From assembly GCF_003323715.1 (NCBI RefSeq), contig NZ_QOIN01000019.1, forward strand, positions 80,712-144,711: 64,000 bases of DNA, read 5' to 3'. The DNA comes from Streptomyces diacarni (GTDB taxonomy: Bacteria; Actinomycetota; Actinomycetes; Streptomycetales; Streptomycetaceae). A model generated the notes under the pieces. The model was not told the origin of the DNA, made no database searches, and saw nothing but the letters and a program-made list of their open reading frames with translations. A program made the translations under genes and the position numbers. Shown one piece after another: positions 50,876-59,734 of this stretch (the stretch's first letter is position 1; each line of letters starts with the position of its first letter).

Positions 50876-51985
50876 GTGGGCAGGGGCGACGAGCACGACG
50901 GGGCGTCCATATCGGACGAGGAGTGGGAGCAGTTCCTCCGGGACGCGGAGTCCGGCGAGAAGAACGCGCCCAAGGAGCCGTCGGCGCGGGCGAGGATGGT
51001 CGCCAGGCGGCTGCGCGAGGAGCCCGACAGGCCGACGGGCTGGCGGACGTTCGAGCCGTCCGCCCAGGGCGGGAACACCCGCAGGGGCACGGGCCGCGGC
51101 GCGAAGCGGCTGCTGTACGGGGCGGGACTCCTGCTCGCGCTCGGGCTGCTGGTGCTGGCGCTGAAGCCCACCGGGGTGCTCGGGTGGCTCCCCGGCCAGA
51201 GCGACGAGCAGACACCGCCGCTCGCCGCGGACTCGGCGGCCGCGCGACAGCCCACCCTGCGGGAGCCCTTCAGGGGATCGCCCGCACGCGAGTGGAGCGA
51301 GGGTCTGGCCGGCATCACCTTCCCCGCGCCCGACGCGACCGGTTGGATGTCCAAGGCGCAGGTCGCCCAGGCGCTGGAGAGCACACGTGACTTCCTTGCG
51401 GCGTCGAGCCTGGAAGCGGGGGTGCTGAGCGGAGAGCGCCCGGAGAAGGCCATCGCGCTGATCAACCCGCGGCAGCGGGACGTGCAGGACTTCCTGGACA
51501 CCGCTTTCGACAGTCCGAGCAGGAAGAACAACCCGCTCATGCTGTTCAGCCGGTTCGACCCGGCGAAGGTGAGGCTCGCCGGGGACGTGGTGAAGACCCG
51601 AGGCCGGGTGACCTTCGAGAGAGGTGAGGACGGCGCGCTCGAAGTCACCGCGGACGTCACCTATGTGTACCCGGTGGTGGCCGCCGAGGAGGGAAGCGAC
51701 CAGGTCGCACGGACGATCGTGCGGCGCGAGACCGTGATGAGCTGGGACGACCCGGCGAAGGTGCACACCAAAGCGGGTACTTTCTCCCTCGTGTCGTACA
51801 GGGTGGACACCACCAACGGTGGCTGCGACGGCGTCAACGGCTACCTGAACCCGAAGTTCGGTGCGCAGACGGACGGGGAAGCGGCGACAGGGCCCGAAGT
51901 CGATCCGTACGACCGCGACACGTCGATGGACGAGCGGATGCGGGAGGCCGGGGACGAGGACTGCGGGAGGGCGACCCGGACGTGA
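50876..51985 (+). CDS. Conserved hypothetical single-pass membrane protein
   Basis: This is a 369-residue protein of a type common in Streptomyces but without a name I can give. Residues 1-75 are acidic then basic (ISDEEWEQFLRDAESGE, ARARMVARRLREEPDRPTGW). One membrane segment lies near residues 80-105 (LLYGAGLLLALGLLVLALKP). The rest would be extracellular, with DFLDTAFDSPSRKNNPLMLFSRFDP conserved-looking and YVYPVVAAEEGSDQVARTIV. The GTG start is preceded by GGGGAG. It ends overlapping the next start by four bases (GTGA). Confidence 0.75.
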   Translation: MGRGDEHDGASISDEEWEQFLRDAESGEKNAPKEPSARARMVARRLREEPDRPTGWRTFEPSAQGGNTRRGTGRGAKRLLYGAGLLLALGLLVLALKPTGVLGWLPGQSDEQTPPLAADSAAARQPTLREPFRGSPAREWSEGLAGITFPAPDATGWMSKAQVAQALESTRDFLAASSLEAGVLSGERPEKAIALINPRQRDVQDFLDTAFDSPSRKNNPLMLFSRFDPAKVRLAGDVVKTRGRVTFERGEDGALEVTADVTYVYPVVAAEEGSDQVARTIVRRETVMSWDDPAKVHTKAGTFSLVSYRVDTTNGGCDGVNGYLNPKFGAQTDGEAATGPEVDPYDRDTSMDERMREAGDEDCGRATRT

Positions 51986-52746
51986 GCAGTCGGCAGGCCC
52001 CGGTCCGGGCGGGGGCCTGCCCGCCGTGGCCGGTACCGGCCGAGCCGACGCGCTTGTCCGTCACTTCGGTACGGCACTACCTTGCCGAGGTGGATCTCTT
52101 CTCACGCTCGTGGGCGGCGCTGCGCACGGCGGTCGCCGAGCTTCCCGCCGACGGTTTCCAGCGGCCGTCCGGCTGCACCGGCTGGCTCGTGCGGGACCTC
52201 GTGTGCCACCTGATCATCGACGCGCAGGACGTCCTGATCACCCTGGTGACCCCCGCCGACACCGCACCGACCGTCGACGCGGCGGGGTACTGGAGCGTCG
52301 AGGACCGGCTGCCCACCGGTGAGGACCCGCTCGACGCGCTGACCGTCCGACTCGCCGCCGCGTACGAGGACCCGCACCTGCTCACGTTCCATCTCGACGA
52401 TGTCGGATCCGCCGCCGGACGCGCCGCGGAACTCGCCGACCCGGACTCTCGGGTGCGCACCCAGGACATGGTCCTGACCGTGGGCGATTACCTCGCCGCC
52501 TACGTCCTGGAGTGGACGCTGCACCACCTCGACCTGACCGCACACCTGCCGCACGCGGCGGATCCGCCCGCCGAGGGGCTGGCCCGCTCCCGGACGATGC
52601 TGGAGCAGATCTCCGGCTCCGCGTTCCCCGCGTCGTTCACCGACAAGGACGTGCTGTTGGTCGGCACCGGCCGCCGGGCACCGACGCAGGCGGAGAGGAG
52701 CGCTCTCGGCGAACTGGCGGCGCGAGTGCCGTTCGTCCTCGGCTGA
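51982..52746 (+). CDS. DinB/maleylpyruvate-isomerase-N-like protein
   Basis: This is a protein of up to 254 residues of the mycothiol-dependent maleylpyruvate isomerase N-terminal (DinB-like) family. Helix motifs include DLFSRSWAALRTAVAELP, GWLVRDLVCHLIIDAQDVL with a metal His, and YVLEWTLHHLDLTAHLP with two more. The GTG at 51982 overlaps the membrane protein gene by four bases. Starts nearer 52051 would remove a poorly conserved tail. The family is often thiol-dependent and metal-binding. The substrate is unknown. Confidence 0.8.
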   Translation: MSSRQAPVRAGACPPWPVPAEPTRLSVTSVRHYLAEVDLFSRSWAALRTAVAELPADGFQRPSGCTGWLVRDLVCHLIIDAQDVLITLVTPADTAPTVDAAGYWSVEDRLPTGEDPLDALTVRLAAAYEDPHLLTFHLDDVGSAAGRAAELADPDSRVRTQDMVLTVGDYLAAYVLEWTLHHLDLTAHLPHAADPPAEGLARSRTMLEQISGSAFPASFTDKDVLLVGTGRRAPTQAERSALGELAARVPFVLG

Positions 52747-52962
52747 CGCGCTCGCCGTCGCCACCCACCTCGCAGTTCGTTCAGCAGACCGAGCAGCCGA
52801 GCAGACCACGCAGGCACCGCACCTGGGAGTGCGACATCCCGGTGACAAGCTCCCCGCGGCCCGTGCGGTTCATTCCGGACGGGCTGGGGACCCCGGGGTG
52901 TGAGCGGAGCCCGGACGCCGTGCGCCGCGCGTCGTCAGGGCAGACCCCGAGGGAAAGTGATC

Positions 52963-53136
52963 ATGACTGTTCCGGAAGAAAGCCGTCCGAAGACCGAGAC
53001 CACGGACCAGGTGGTCGAGGAAGCCACGCCCCCCGAAGAGCAGCCGAGGACCCACTCCGGCGCCACACTGAGGGAGGCGTTCGAGGAAGCGGATGTCAGC
53101 CCGGAGGACTTCGAGGAGAACCCCTCCGAGGGATGA
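52963..53136 (+). CDS. Small acidic hypothetical protein
   Basis: This is a 57-residue protein, very rich in Glu, Pro and Thr (TTDQVVEEATPPEEQ, EEADVSPEDFEENPSEG). It has no Cys or membrane segment. The ATG at 52963 has GAGGGAAAG upstream at good spacing, which is the main reason to believe it. It lies alone between the DinB-like gene and an APC permease. I recognise no family. Confidence 0.5.
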   Translation: MTVPEESRPKTETTDQVVEEATPPEEQPRTHSGATLREAFEEADVSPEDFEENPSEG

Positions 53137-53335
53137 GCCGTGCCCGGGCTCCGTAAGGGGCCCGGGCCGGCCGCACCCCCTGGGAGCGCGGTCTCCTCCG
53201 TGCCGGGCGCGCCAGGACGGGCGGCGGTCCTGGAAGACACCACTCGTCCGCATGCTGCATGGCGCGGGCCACCCACCCGCCGCAGGGGGTCGCAGTCGCG
53301 GGGTCTCGAACGGCCGGAGCGGGCACACGTGGTCC

Positions 53336-54691
53336 ATGAACCGCACACCGCACCCCTCGGCGAACCGTTCCTCCCCACTGCGCCAGACGCTCAGCACCAC
53401 GCTCCTGTACTTCTTCATCCTCGGGGACATCCTGGGCGCCGGGGTGTATGTGCTGGTGGGCCAGGTGGCCGCGGAATCCGGTCCCGCGGTGTGGCTGCCA
53501 CTGGCCGCCGCCCTGTGCCTCGCCCTGCTCACGGCGGCGTCCTACGCGGAGCTGGCCACCCGCTATCCGCGTGCCGGCGGAGCCTCCCACTACGCCACCC
53601 TGGCCTACGGTCCGTTCGTCGGCTTTCTCGCCGGTTTCTGCATGCTGGCTGCCGGAGTGGTGTCCGTGGCGGCGCTGGCGCGGGGGTTCGCGGGCGACTA
53701 TCTGGCCGAGTTCGTCTCGCTGCCAGTCGCACTGGTGGCCCTGGTGTTCCTGGCCGCGCTCGCGCTGCTCAACCTGCGCGGCATCAGCGAGTCCACCCGG
53801 GCCAACGCCGTCGCAACCGTCGTCGAGGTGGGCGGGCTGGTCCTGGTCATCGGACTCGGCGGATGGGTTCTCGCGCGCGGCGACGGCGATCTCGGCCGGC
53901 TCGTCGACGTCGGCACGCCGGGGACGGGATCCGCCGCGGCGGTGCTCAGCGGCGCCGTGCTGGCCTACTACTCCTTCGTCGGCTTCGAGACGTCCGTCAA
54001 TGTCGCCGAGGAGACCAGGGACCCGCGGCGCTCCTACCCGCGCGCCCTGTTCGGTGCGCTGCTCACGGCCGGGCTCGTCTACGTGCTCGTCGGCTGCGTC
54101 GCTGCGGCGGCGGTGCCGACGCATCAGCTGGTCAACAGCAGCGGCCCCCTCCTCGAGGTGGTCAGGGAAGCCGGTGGGGTGCCGCCGCGGGTCTTCAGCG
54201 TGGTGGCGCTGGTCGCCGTGGCGAACGGCGCGCTGCTCACCGGCATCATGTCCTCCCGCCTCACCTTCGGCATGGCGCGCGACGGTCTGCTTCCCGGTGT
54301 CCTGACCCGGGTGCTGCCCGTGCGCCGCACGCCGTGGGCCGCGATCGCGGCCACCACCGTGCTCTCGCTGCTCCTCGCGTTGACCGGCAGCGTCGCGTCG
54401 CTCGCCTCCACGCTGGTGCTCCTGCTGCTGGTCGTCTTCTTCCTCGTGAACACCGCCGCGCTCGTACTGCGGCGTACGCCTGCCGAGCGGGACCACTTCC
54501 GCTCTCCCGCCCTCGTGCCCGCGCTCGGCGCGGTGTCCTGCGTGGTGCTGGCGACGCAGGTCGAGGGCGAGGTGTGGCTGCGTGGGCTGGTCGTCCTCGC
54601 CGTGGGGATCGTCCTGGGTGCCGTCGCCGCCCTGCGGCGCCGGGGCGGGCACGCGCAGCCGATGGGCGACGCCACCGGCGAAGCGCGGTGA
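53336..54691 (+). CDS. APC-superfamily amino acid permease
   Basis: This is a 451-residue, about twelve-helix transporter. The first helix has ILGDILGAGVYVLVGQVA, the G-x-G unwound site of APC carriers. EAGGVPPR, ETSVNVAEETRDPRRSYP (helix 6-7 loop) and GIMSSRLTFGMARDG are typical. The start is ATG 53336, which has no close ribosome site. The MarR gene converges on it 30 bases downstream. The substrate is presumably an amino acid or amine. Confidence 0.88.
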   Translation: MNRTPHPSANRSSPLRQTLSTTLLYFFILGDILGAGVYVLVGQVAAESGPAVWLPLAAALCLALLTAASYAELATRYPRAGGASHYATLAYGPFVGFLAGFCMLAAGVVSVAALARGFAGDYLAEFVSLPVALVALVFLAALALLNLRGISESTRANAVATVVEVGGLVLVIGLGGWVLARGDGDLGRLVDVGTPGTGSAAAVLSGAVLAYYSFVGFETSVNVAEETRDPRRSYPRALFGALLTAGLVYVLVGCVAAAAVPTHQLVNSSGPLLEVVREAGGVPPRVFSVVALVAVANGALLTGIMSSRLTFGMARDGLLPGVLTRVLPVRRTPWAAIAATTVLSLLLALTGSVASLASTLVLLLLVVFFLVNTAALVLRRTPAERDHFRSPALVPALGAVSCVVLATQVEGEVWLRGLVVLAVGIVLGAVAALRRRGGHAQPMGDATGEAR

Positions 54692-54721
54692 CCCGCCCGC
54701 GCCGCTGTCGCCCGACGCGGC

Positions 54722-55204
54722 TCAGGAGGTACGGGTGTGGTGGTCGAGCAAGCGGGTGGTCAGCTGTACGAACTGGTCGCGCTCGGCCGGGCTCAGCGGC
54801 GCCAGCAGCTCGTCGTGGAGATCGTCGAGCACCTTGTCGAGACGGCGCAGCCGACGGCGGCCCCGGTCCGAGATCGTGATGACGTTGCGACGCCGGTCCT
54901 CGGGGTCCGGCCCCCGCTCGACCAGGTCGCGCTCGGCCAGTTCGTTGAGCACACCGACCATGTCGCTGCGGTAGATGCCGGAGCGCCTGCTCAGCTCCGC
55001 CTGGCTGCCGGGGCCATGTTCCTGGAGCGAGGCGAGCACGGCGTAGTGCCACTTACGGGCGTCGACCCGGGCCAGACCCTCGTTGACCAGGCGGTCGGAT
55101 CGCATGGTCAGCTGCGACAACAGCCGACTCGCCCGCCGACGCAGCCTGTCGGGCGTCCTGCGCGCGCCGTCGTCGGGCACGTCCACAGCATCGGCTCTGC
55201 TCAT
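54722..55204 (-). CDS. MarR-family regulator with two matched operators
   Basis: This is a 160-residue MarR regulator. DNA-binding parts are GSQAELSRRSGIYRSDMVGV and the wing VERGPDPEDRRRNVITISDRG. It is divergent from the dienelactone-hydrolase-type gene. Two perfect 17-bp palindromes lie at 55223-55239 and 55264-55280, between this start and that of the hydrolase. They probably bind this regulator and control both genes. An upstream Arg-rich N-terminus is present. The inducer is unknown. Confidence 0.92.
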   Translation of the reverse strand: MSRADAVDVPDDGARRTPDRLRRRASRLLSQLTMRSDRLVNEGLARVDARKWHYAVLASLQEHGPGSQAELSRRSGIYRSDMVGVLNELAERDLVERGPDPEDRRRNVITISDRGRRRLRRLDKVLDDLHDELLAPLSPAERDQFVQLTTRLLDHHTRTS

Positions 55205-55222
55205 GCCCCCACCCTACCGTTG

Positions 55223-55239
55223 CGTTAGTCCGACTAACG
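55223..55239. promoter_or_regulatory. MarR operator O1
   Basis: CGTTAGTCCGACTAACG is a perfect palindrome around 55231, 18 bases upstream of the MarR start. Confidence 0.8.
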
Positions 55240-55263
55240 GGATACGTTCACTCGCGCCATGGT

Positions 55264-55280
55264 CGTTAGTGCCACTAACG
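55264..55280. promoter_or_regulatory. MarR operator O2
   Basis: CGTTAGTGCCACTAACG is a perfect palindrome around 55272. Its arms equal those of O1 except for the innermost base. The centre-to-centre distance of 41 bases is close to four helical turns, so both sites face the same side. Confidence 0.8.
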
Positions 55281-55351
55281 CTGCCGCTGCCGACGCCGGT
55301 GTCGCCGACGTCCGCGACGCCGAGCCGGTAACCCCCCGAGGAAGGAAGACA

Positions 55352-56095
55352 GTGCCCACCAAGACTGTGCGGATCCCCACCACGGACGGCGAGGCCGACG
55401 GGTTCGTCGCCTTCCCCGACGCCGGAGGACGGCACCCGGGCGTGCTGATGTACGCGGACGCCTTCGGCATCAGACCCGTGCTGCGCACGATGGCACACGA
55501 ACTGGCCGAGCACGGCTACTACGTGCTCGTTCCGCACTTCTTCTACCGGCAGGGCCCCGCACCCGTCGTCGAACTCCCCGAGCACATCGGCGAGGACGTG
55601 CGGCCCGCGCTCGTCGCTCAGCTGATGCCGCTCATCGAGGCACACACCGACGACCGCGTGCTGAGTGACGCCGACGCCTACCTCAGCTACCTCACCACCA
55701 GGCCCGAGGTCTGCGCGGGCCCGGTCGCGGTGACCGGCTACTGCATCGGCGGCCTCCTGGCGATGCGCACCGCCGCGGCCCATCCGGAGCAGGTGGCCGC
55801 CGTCGCGAACTTCCACGGCCCCGTGGCCGACGGACCCGAGAGCCTGGACCGCCTGCTGGCGCAACTCACCGCACGGGTCCACCTCGGCCACGCCGAGACC
55901 GACATGACCCCCGGCGCCCTCGATGAGCTCAACGCGGCCCTGGACGCCGCGGGTGTCGACCACACGTCCGAGATCTACCCCGGCACCGTCCACGGCTTCA
56001 CCATGTCCGACACCGACGCCTTCGACCCCGCAGCACTGCGGCGCCACTGGGACCGTCTGCTTCCACTTCTTCGCCGCACCCTGGTGGCGGGCTGA
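55352..56095 (+). CDS. Dienelactone-hydrolase-family protein
   Basis: This is a 247-residue alpha/beta hydrolase. The triad is Cys131 in TGYCIGGLLA, Asp184 in HAETDMTPG and His214 in GTVHGFTM, which is the DLH arrangement rather than Ser. DGFVAFPDAGGRHPGVLMY and HFFYRQGPA are further family features. I chose GTG 55352 behind GAGGAAGG; the frame extends upstream across the operators and cannot be coding there. It is regulated with the divergent MarR gene. Its substrate may be a dienelactone or another ester. Confidence 0.93.
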   Translation: MPTKTVRIPTTDGEADGFVAFPDAGGRHPGVLMYADAFGIRPVLRTMAHELAEHGYYVLVPHFFYRQGPAPVVELPEHIGEDVRPALVAQLMPLIEAHTDDRVLSDADAYLSYLTTRPEVCAGPVAVTGYCIGGLLAMRTAAAHPEQVAAVANFHGPVADGPESLDRLLAQLTARVHLGHAETDMTPGALDELNAALDAAGVDHTSEIYPGTVHGFTMSDTDAFDPAALRRHWDRLLPLLRRTLVAG

Positions 56096-56135
56096 CACGC
56101 GTCTCCCCGCGCAGAGGACGAACCGCTCCGCGGCG

Positions 56136-57641
56136 TCAGGACGTCTCGGTGCCGGCGTCGGTGTCGGCCGTGACGTCGGCGTGGGTGTCAGCGGTGGCCG
56201 GCTCCGACAGGTCACGGGGTCCGGGCCCGCGGGCGATACCCGCCCCCAGTGCTGCGAAGGGGACGAGCGCCAGGATCGTGCTCAGCAGCACTCCACCGCC
56301 GGTGACCAGCGTGAAGTTGGTCAGCACGAGCCACATGGCGACCAACAGGCCCAGTACGGCGAGTGCGGGAGCGATGCGGGTCTGCCACAGTTTCCCCCGG
56401 GCGAGCTGGGGGCGGCGAACGAAGTGGGCCAGCACCGCGACGGAGGTGACCAGCATCAGGATCACCATGCCGACCGTGGAGACGCCCGCCATGGAGCCGA
56501 ACACCCCCGCCAGCGGATCCAGTCGGCAGGCGGCGCAGACCGCGACCAGTACGCACGCGGTGATGCTCTGGGCCACGGAGGAGGCGGAAGGCGACTGGTG
56601 GCGCGGGTGGACGGCGCCCAGCCGCGCGGGCATCAGGCCTTGCCGAGAGAGGGCGAAGGTGTAGCGGGCGATGACGTTGTGGAACGAGAGCACACATGCG
56701 AACAGGCTGCTGAGCAGCAGGACCTGCATCAGATCGCGCAGCGTGGTGCCGACGTATGCCTGCGCGGTGTCCATCAGCATGTCACCCCGGCCGTCCACCG
56801 TGCGTTGCGCGACCGCCGAGGCGTCCGTCGTGCCGGCAGCCAGGATGAGTGCCCAGCAGGAGACGGTGTAGAAGCCGCCTATGATCAGCACCGCCAGATA
56901 GGTCGCGCGGGGGATGGTCCGCTCGGGGTCACGTGCCTCGTCCCGGAAGACGGCCGTGGCCTCGAAACCGATGAAGCCGGTGAGCGCGAAGAGCACCGCG
57001 ATGCCGAGCGGGCCTGAGACGGCCGCGTGCGGAGTGAACGATTCCCCGCTGATCCCGTGGGCACCGCCGCGCGCGAAGACCACCGCGTCGAGAACGACCA
57101 CGACAGCGATCTCCAGCACCAGCGCCACGCCGAGCACCTTGGAGCTGAGCTCGATGTGCCGGTAGCCGAGGAACGCCACCGCACCGAGGGCCAGCAGCGA
57201 CCAGACCCACCACGGTGTCGACGTGGGGCCGCCGAAGAGGGAGAGCGCGTCGTTCACCGCCCCGCCCAGGTAGCCGTACACGCCGACCTGGATCGCTGTG
57301 TAGGTGACGAGCGCGACCGCGGCCGTACCGACCCCCATACGGCCGCCGAGGCCGCGCGTGGCGTAGGCGTAGAAGGCGCCCGCTTGCGGCACGTGGGGCG
57401 TCATGGCGACGAAGCCGACGGCGAAGACGAGCAGCAGCAAGGAGGCCAGGGCGAAGCCGACGGGCGCACCGGCGCCCGGGCCGCCGGCCACCGCGAGGGG
57501 GACGTTGCCGCCCACGACCGTCAGGGGAGCGGCCGCGGCGATCACCATGAACACGATGGACCCTGTACCCAGCCGCCCGCTGAGGTCGGGGGAGCTGGAC
57601 GCGGCGCCCTCTGCGGGTGCGCGGCCGGAGTCGGTCAGCAT
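56136..57641 (-). CDS. APC-superfamily permease paired with a C-N hydrolase
   Basis: This is a 501-residue amino acid/amine permease. The first helix has VMVIAAAAPLTVVGGN-like sequence and the helix 3-4 area reads VPQAGAFYAYATRGLG; FEATAVFRDEARDPERTIPRA is the classic helix 6-7 loop. The start ATG overlaps the stop of the C-N hydrolase by seven bases, so the hydrolase is translated first. They form an operon divergent from a GntR gene. The permease may import a nitrogen-containing substrate that the hydrolase degrades, or export its product. Confidence 0.9.
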   Translation of the reverse strand: MLTDSGRAPAEGAASSSPDLSGRLGTGSIVFMVIAAAAPLTVVGGNVPLAVAGGPGAGAPVGFALASLLLLVFAVGFVAMTPHVPQAGAFYAYATRGLGGRMGVGTAAVALVTYTAIQVGVYGYLGGAVNDALSLFGGPTSTPWWVWSLLALGAVAFLGYRHIELSSKVLGVALVLEIAVVVVLDAVVFARGGAHGISGESFTPHAAVSGPLGIAVLFALTGFIGFEATAVFRDEARDPERTIPRATYLAVLIIGGFYTVSCWALILAAGTTDASAVAQRTVDGRGDMLMDTAQAYVGTTLRDLMQVLLLSSLFACVLSFHNVIARYTFALSRQGLMPARLGAVHPRHQSPSASSVAQSITACVLVAVCAACRLDPLAGVFGSMAGVSTVGMVILMLVTSVAVLAHFVRRPQLARGKLWQTRIAPALAVLGLLVAMWLVLTNFTLVTGGGVLLSTILALVPFAALGAGIARGPGPRDLSEPATADTHADVTADTDAGTETS

Positions 57642-58465
57642 GGGGAGTCCTTGGCGTCGCGGGTGGCGTGCGGAGCGCGGTGTTCGACGGGGCCCTCGGT
57701 GTAGAGGTCCACGCGGCGGTCGGCGAGGTAGGGGTTGGCGTCGCGGGCCCGCGCGACGACGCGTGGGTCGATGGTCGCGCTGAGCAGCCCGTCACCGTGC
57801 TCCACGCGGTCCAGCACCTCGCCGGAGGGCGCGACGAGGCAGCTGCGGCCGACGTACCGCAAGGCCCCCTCCGCGCCGGCGTGGTTGGCGTAGGCGACGT
57901 AGACCTGGTTCTCCCAGGCGCGGACGCGCAGCAGGTGGTCGGCCACGAACGCGTACGGCTCCATCTGGGCCGTCGGCACGGCCACCAGGTCGGCCCCTGC
58001 CGCGGCCGCGGCCCGTACCGTTTCGGGGAACTCCACGTCGTAGCAGATCAGCAGGGCGATGCGGACGCCCTCGAAGTCGACGACGGAGACCAGTCGGTCA
58101 CCCGCGGTGAAGGAGGTGCGGTCCAGTTCGCCGAAGAGGTGGGTCTTGCGGTGACGGCCGCGCACCTGTCCGTCGGGGTCGATGAAGACGGCGGAGTTGT
58201 AGCAGGCGCCGTGCTCGCTCTCGGGCAGGCCCACGACGAGGGCGAGTTGGTGTCTCCGGGCGATCTCCCGCACCGGGGAGAGCAGGTCGGTGGCCGCCAG
58301 TCCGTGCACGCGCTCCCCGATGTTGTACCCGGTGAGGAACATCTCCGGGGTGATGAGCAGGCGGCTCCCTCGGCTCACGGCGCGGGAGCAGGCGGCGTCG
58401 AGTTCGCCGCAGTTGGCGGGTACGTCGCCCGGCGTTCCGGCGGTCTGGAGCGCGGAGATCTTCAT
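57635..58465 (-). CDS. Carbon-nitrogen hydrolase (nitrilase superfamily amidase)
   Basis: This is a 276-residue cytoplasmic hydrolase of C-N bonds, most like amidases or N-carbamoyl hydrolases. The catalytic triad is Glu41 in ITPEMFLTGYN, Lys107 in HRKTHLFGELDR and Cys141 in LLICYDVEFPE. The start MKISALQTAG at 58465 is canonical. It is the first gene of the operon with the APC permease. A divergent GntR gene begins at 58697. The regulator probably senses the substrate or product. Confidence 0.93.
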   Translation of the reverse strand: MKISALQTAGTPGDVPANCGELDAACSRAVSRGSRLLITPEMFLTGYNIGERVHGLAATDLLSPVREIARRHQLALVVGLPESEHGACYNSAVFIDPDGQVRGRHRKTHLFGELDRTSFTAGDRLVSVVDFEGVRIALLICYDVEFPETVRAAAAAGADLVAVPTAQMEPYAFVADHLLRVRAWENQVYVAYANHAGAEGALRYVGRSCLVAPSGEVLDRVEHGDGLLSATIDPRVVARARDANPYLADRRVDLYTEGPVEHRAPHATRDAKDSPC

Positions 58466-58696
58466 CGGCACCTTCGAATCGGGGGGAGGGGTACGGCGGT
58501 GCAGGACAGCCGCGAGGCGCGTGTGGCGGAAGCGGGCGGTGGGCCCGGAAGAGGGCCCGGATGGCGGGGTGGATCGCGGCCCGGCCGTCATATAAACATG
58601 CTCACTTTGACCACGTAAAGGGTTCACGGAGCGGCCATCGCCCGGCAGCCGGGCAGGGCGCGAGCCCGGCAAGGTCGAAGCGAGAGGCTTTAGGCT

Positions 58697-59494
58697 GTGC
58701 CGATGGCATCCGAGCTTGGTGACAGCGCCGCAGGGGCGCTGAGTCGTGGCCCGCTGACCGCGATCCGCCGCACCAGCGCTCTCGACACCGTCAGAGCCCG
58801 CATCTCGCTCGCCGTGGACCTGGGGCTGCTGGCGCCGGGGGAGCGGCTGCCGAACGTCCGCGCGACCGCGGCCGCGCTGGGCGTCGGCGAGATCACCGTG
58901 CGCCGGGCGTTCAGCGCGCTGGAGCGGGAAGGCATCGTCCGGCGGCGCCCGGGGCGCAGCGGGGGGACGTTCATCGCCGAACAGCCGCGCCTGCACGCGG
59001 TGGCCGAGAGCGCCGCCTACCGTCAGGACGCCGCGCGCGTCCGGCGCCTGATCGACGAGCGGGTCGTCATGGAGGCCGGGTTCGCGCACCTGGCCACCGC
59101 GCGCATCGACGCGGAGACGCTCGGCCTGCTGGACGCGGCGATCGCCGAGATGGACGCGGCGACCACCTGGGCGGACTTCCATACGTCGGACAAGCGCTTC
59201 CACTCGCTCATCGCGACCGCCGCGGGGTTGCCCAGCGCGCTCGCGATGTACACGCGTGTCACCGGCGAGCTGTACTGCTATTTCCTGCCCTACGCCATGA
59301 GCTATCTGCGTACCAGCAATGAGCAGCACAAGCAGATCAGGGCCGCGCTGGACGGCCGGGACGCGGCGCTCGCCGCCCGCCTGCTCTCCGCACACGCCGC
59401 CGAACTGCACCGCACCATGTACGTGGGCCTCACCGCGACCGGCACATCGGACGAGCACCCCGCACCGGCCCCCGAGCACGCCCGAGAGGGGTAG
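58697..59494 (+). CDS. GntR-family regulator (FadR/FCD type)
   Basis: This is a 265-residue regulator. The N-terminal winged helix has LGLLAPGERLPNVRATAAAL then EITVRRAFSALEREGIVRR. The C-terminal all-helical FCD domain has DERVVMEAGFAHLA, DKRFHSLIATAAG and EQHKQIRAALDGRD, with metal His residues. The start could be GTG 58697 or ATG 58703. It is divergent from the amidase-permease operon, with 231 bases between, and is the likely local controller. The ligand would be a carboxylate or amide-derived acid by family analogy. Confidence 0.9.
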   Translation: MPMASELGDSAAGALSRGPLTAIRRTSALDTVRARISLAVDLGLLAPGERLPNVRATAAALGVGEITVRRAFSALEREGIVRRRPGRSGGTFIAEQPRLHAVAESAAYRQDAARVRRLIDERVVMEAGFAHLATARIDAETLGLLDAAIAEMDAATTWADFHTSDKRFHSLIATAAGLPSALAMYTRVTGELYCYFLPYAMSYLRTSNEQHKQIRAALDGRDAALAARLLSAHAAELHRTMYVGLTATGTSDEHPAPAPEHAREG

Positions 59495-59662
59495 CGAGGA
59501 GCGCGCGCCGCCGTCTCAGCCCGCGCCTGGCCGCGCGCGCATCCGACGCCCGCTCCGCCGTGCGAACCACCGACCGCCTGCCGCCCCGTCCGCTCCCTTC
59601 TGCCGGGGGCTCGTCGGTGCGGTGTTCCCCGTGAGGCAGTCGAGCCGCCACGGCGTCAGCTC

Positions 59663-59691
59663 TTGACAACCTCTTTGGTCTGGACCAACTT
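59663..59691 (+). promoter_or_regulatory. Chitinase promoter with DasR-like site
   Basis: TTGACA (59663-59668) is a perfect -35 box. TTGGTCTGGACCAA (59675-59688) lies just after it and matches the core TGGTCTAGACCA of DasR-responsive elements at 11 of 12 positions. A -10 box at about 59686-59691 is weak. DasR, the N-acetylglucosamine-linked repressor, is known to bind such sites before Streptomyces chitinase genes. Confidence 0.75.
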
Positions 59692-59734
59692 GGCCATGGT
59701 TCGCTCCCCAACGAGCGCCCCCCTGGAGGCAGTT

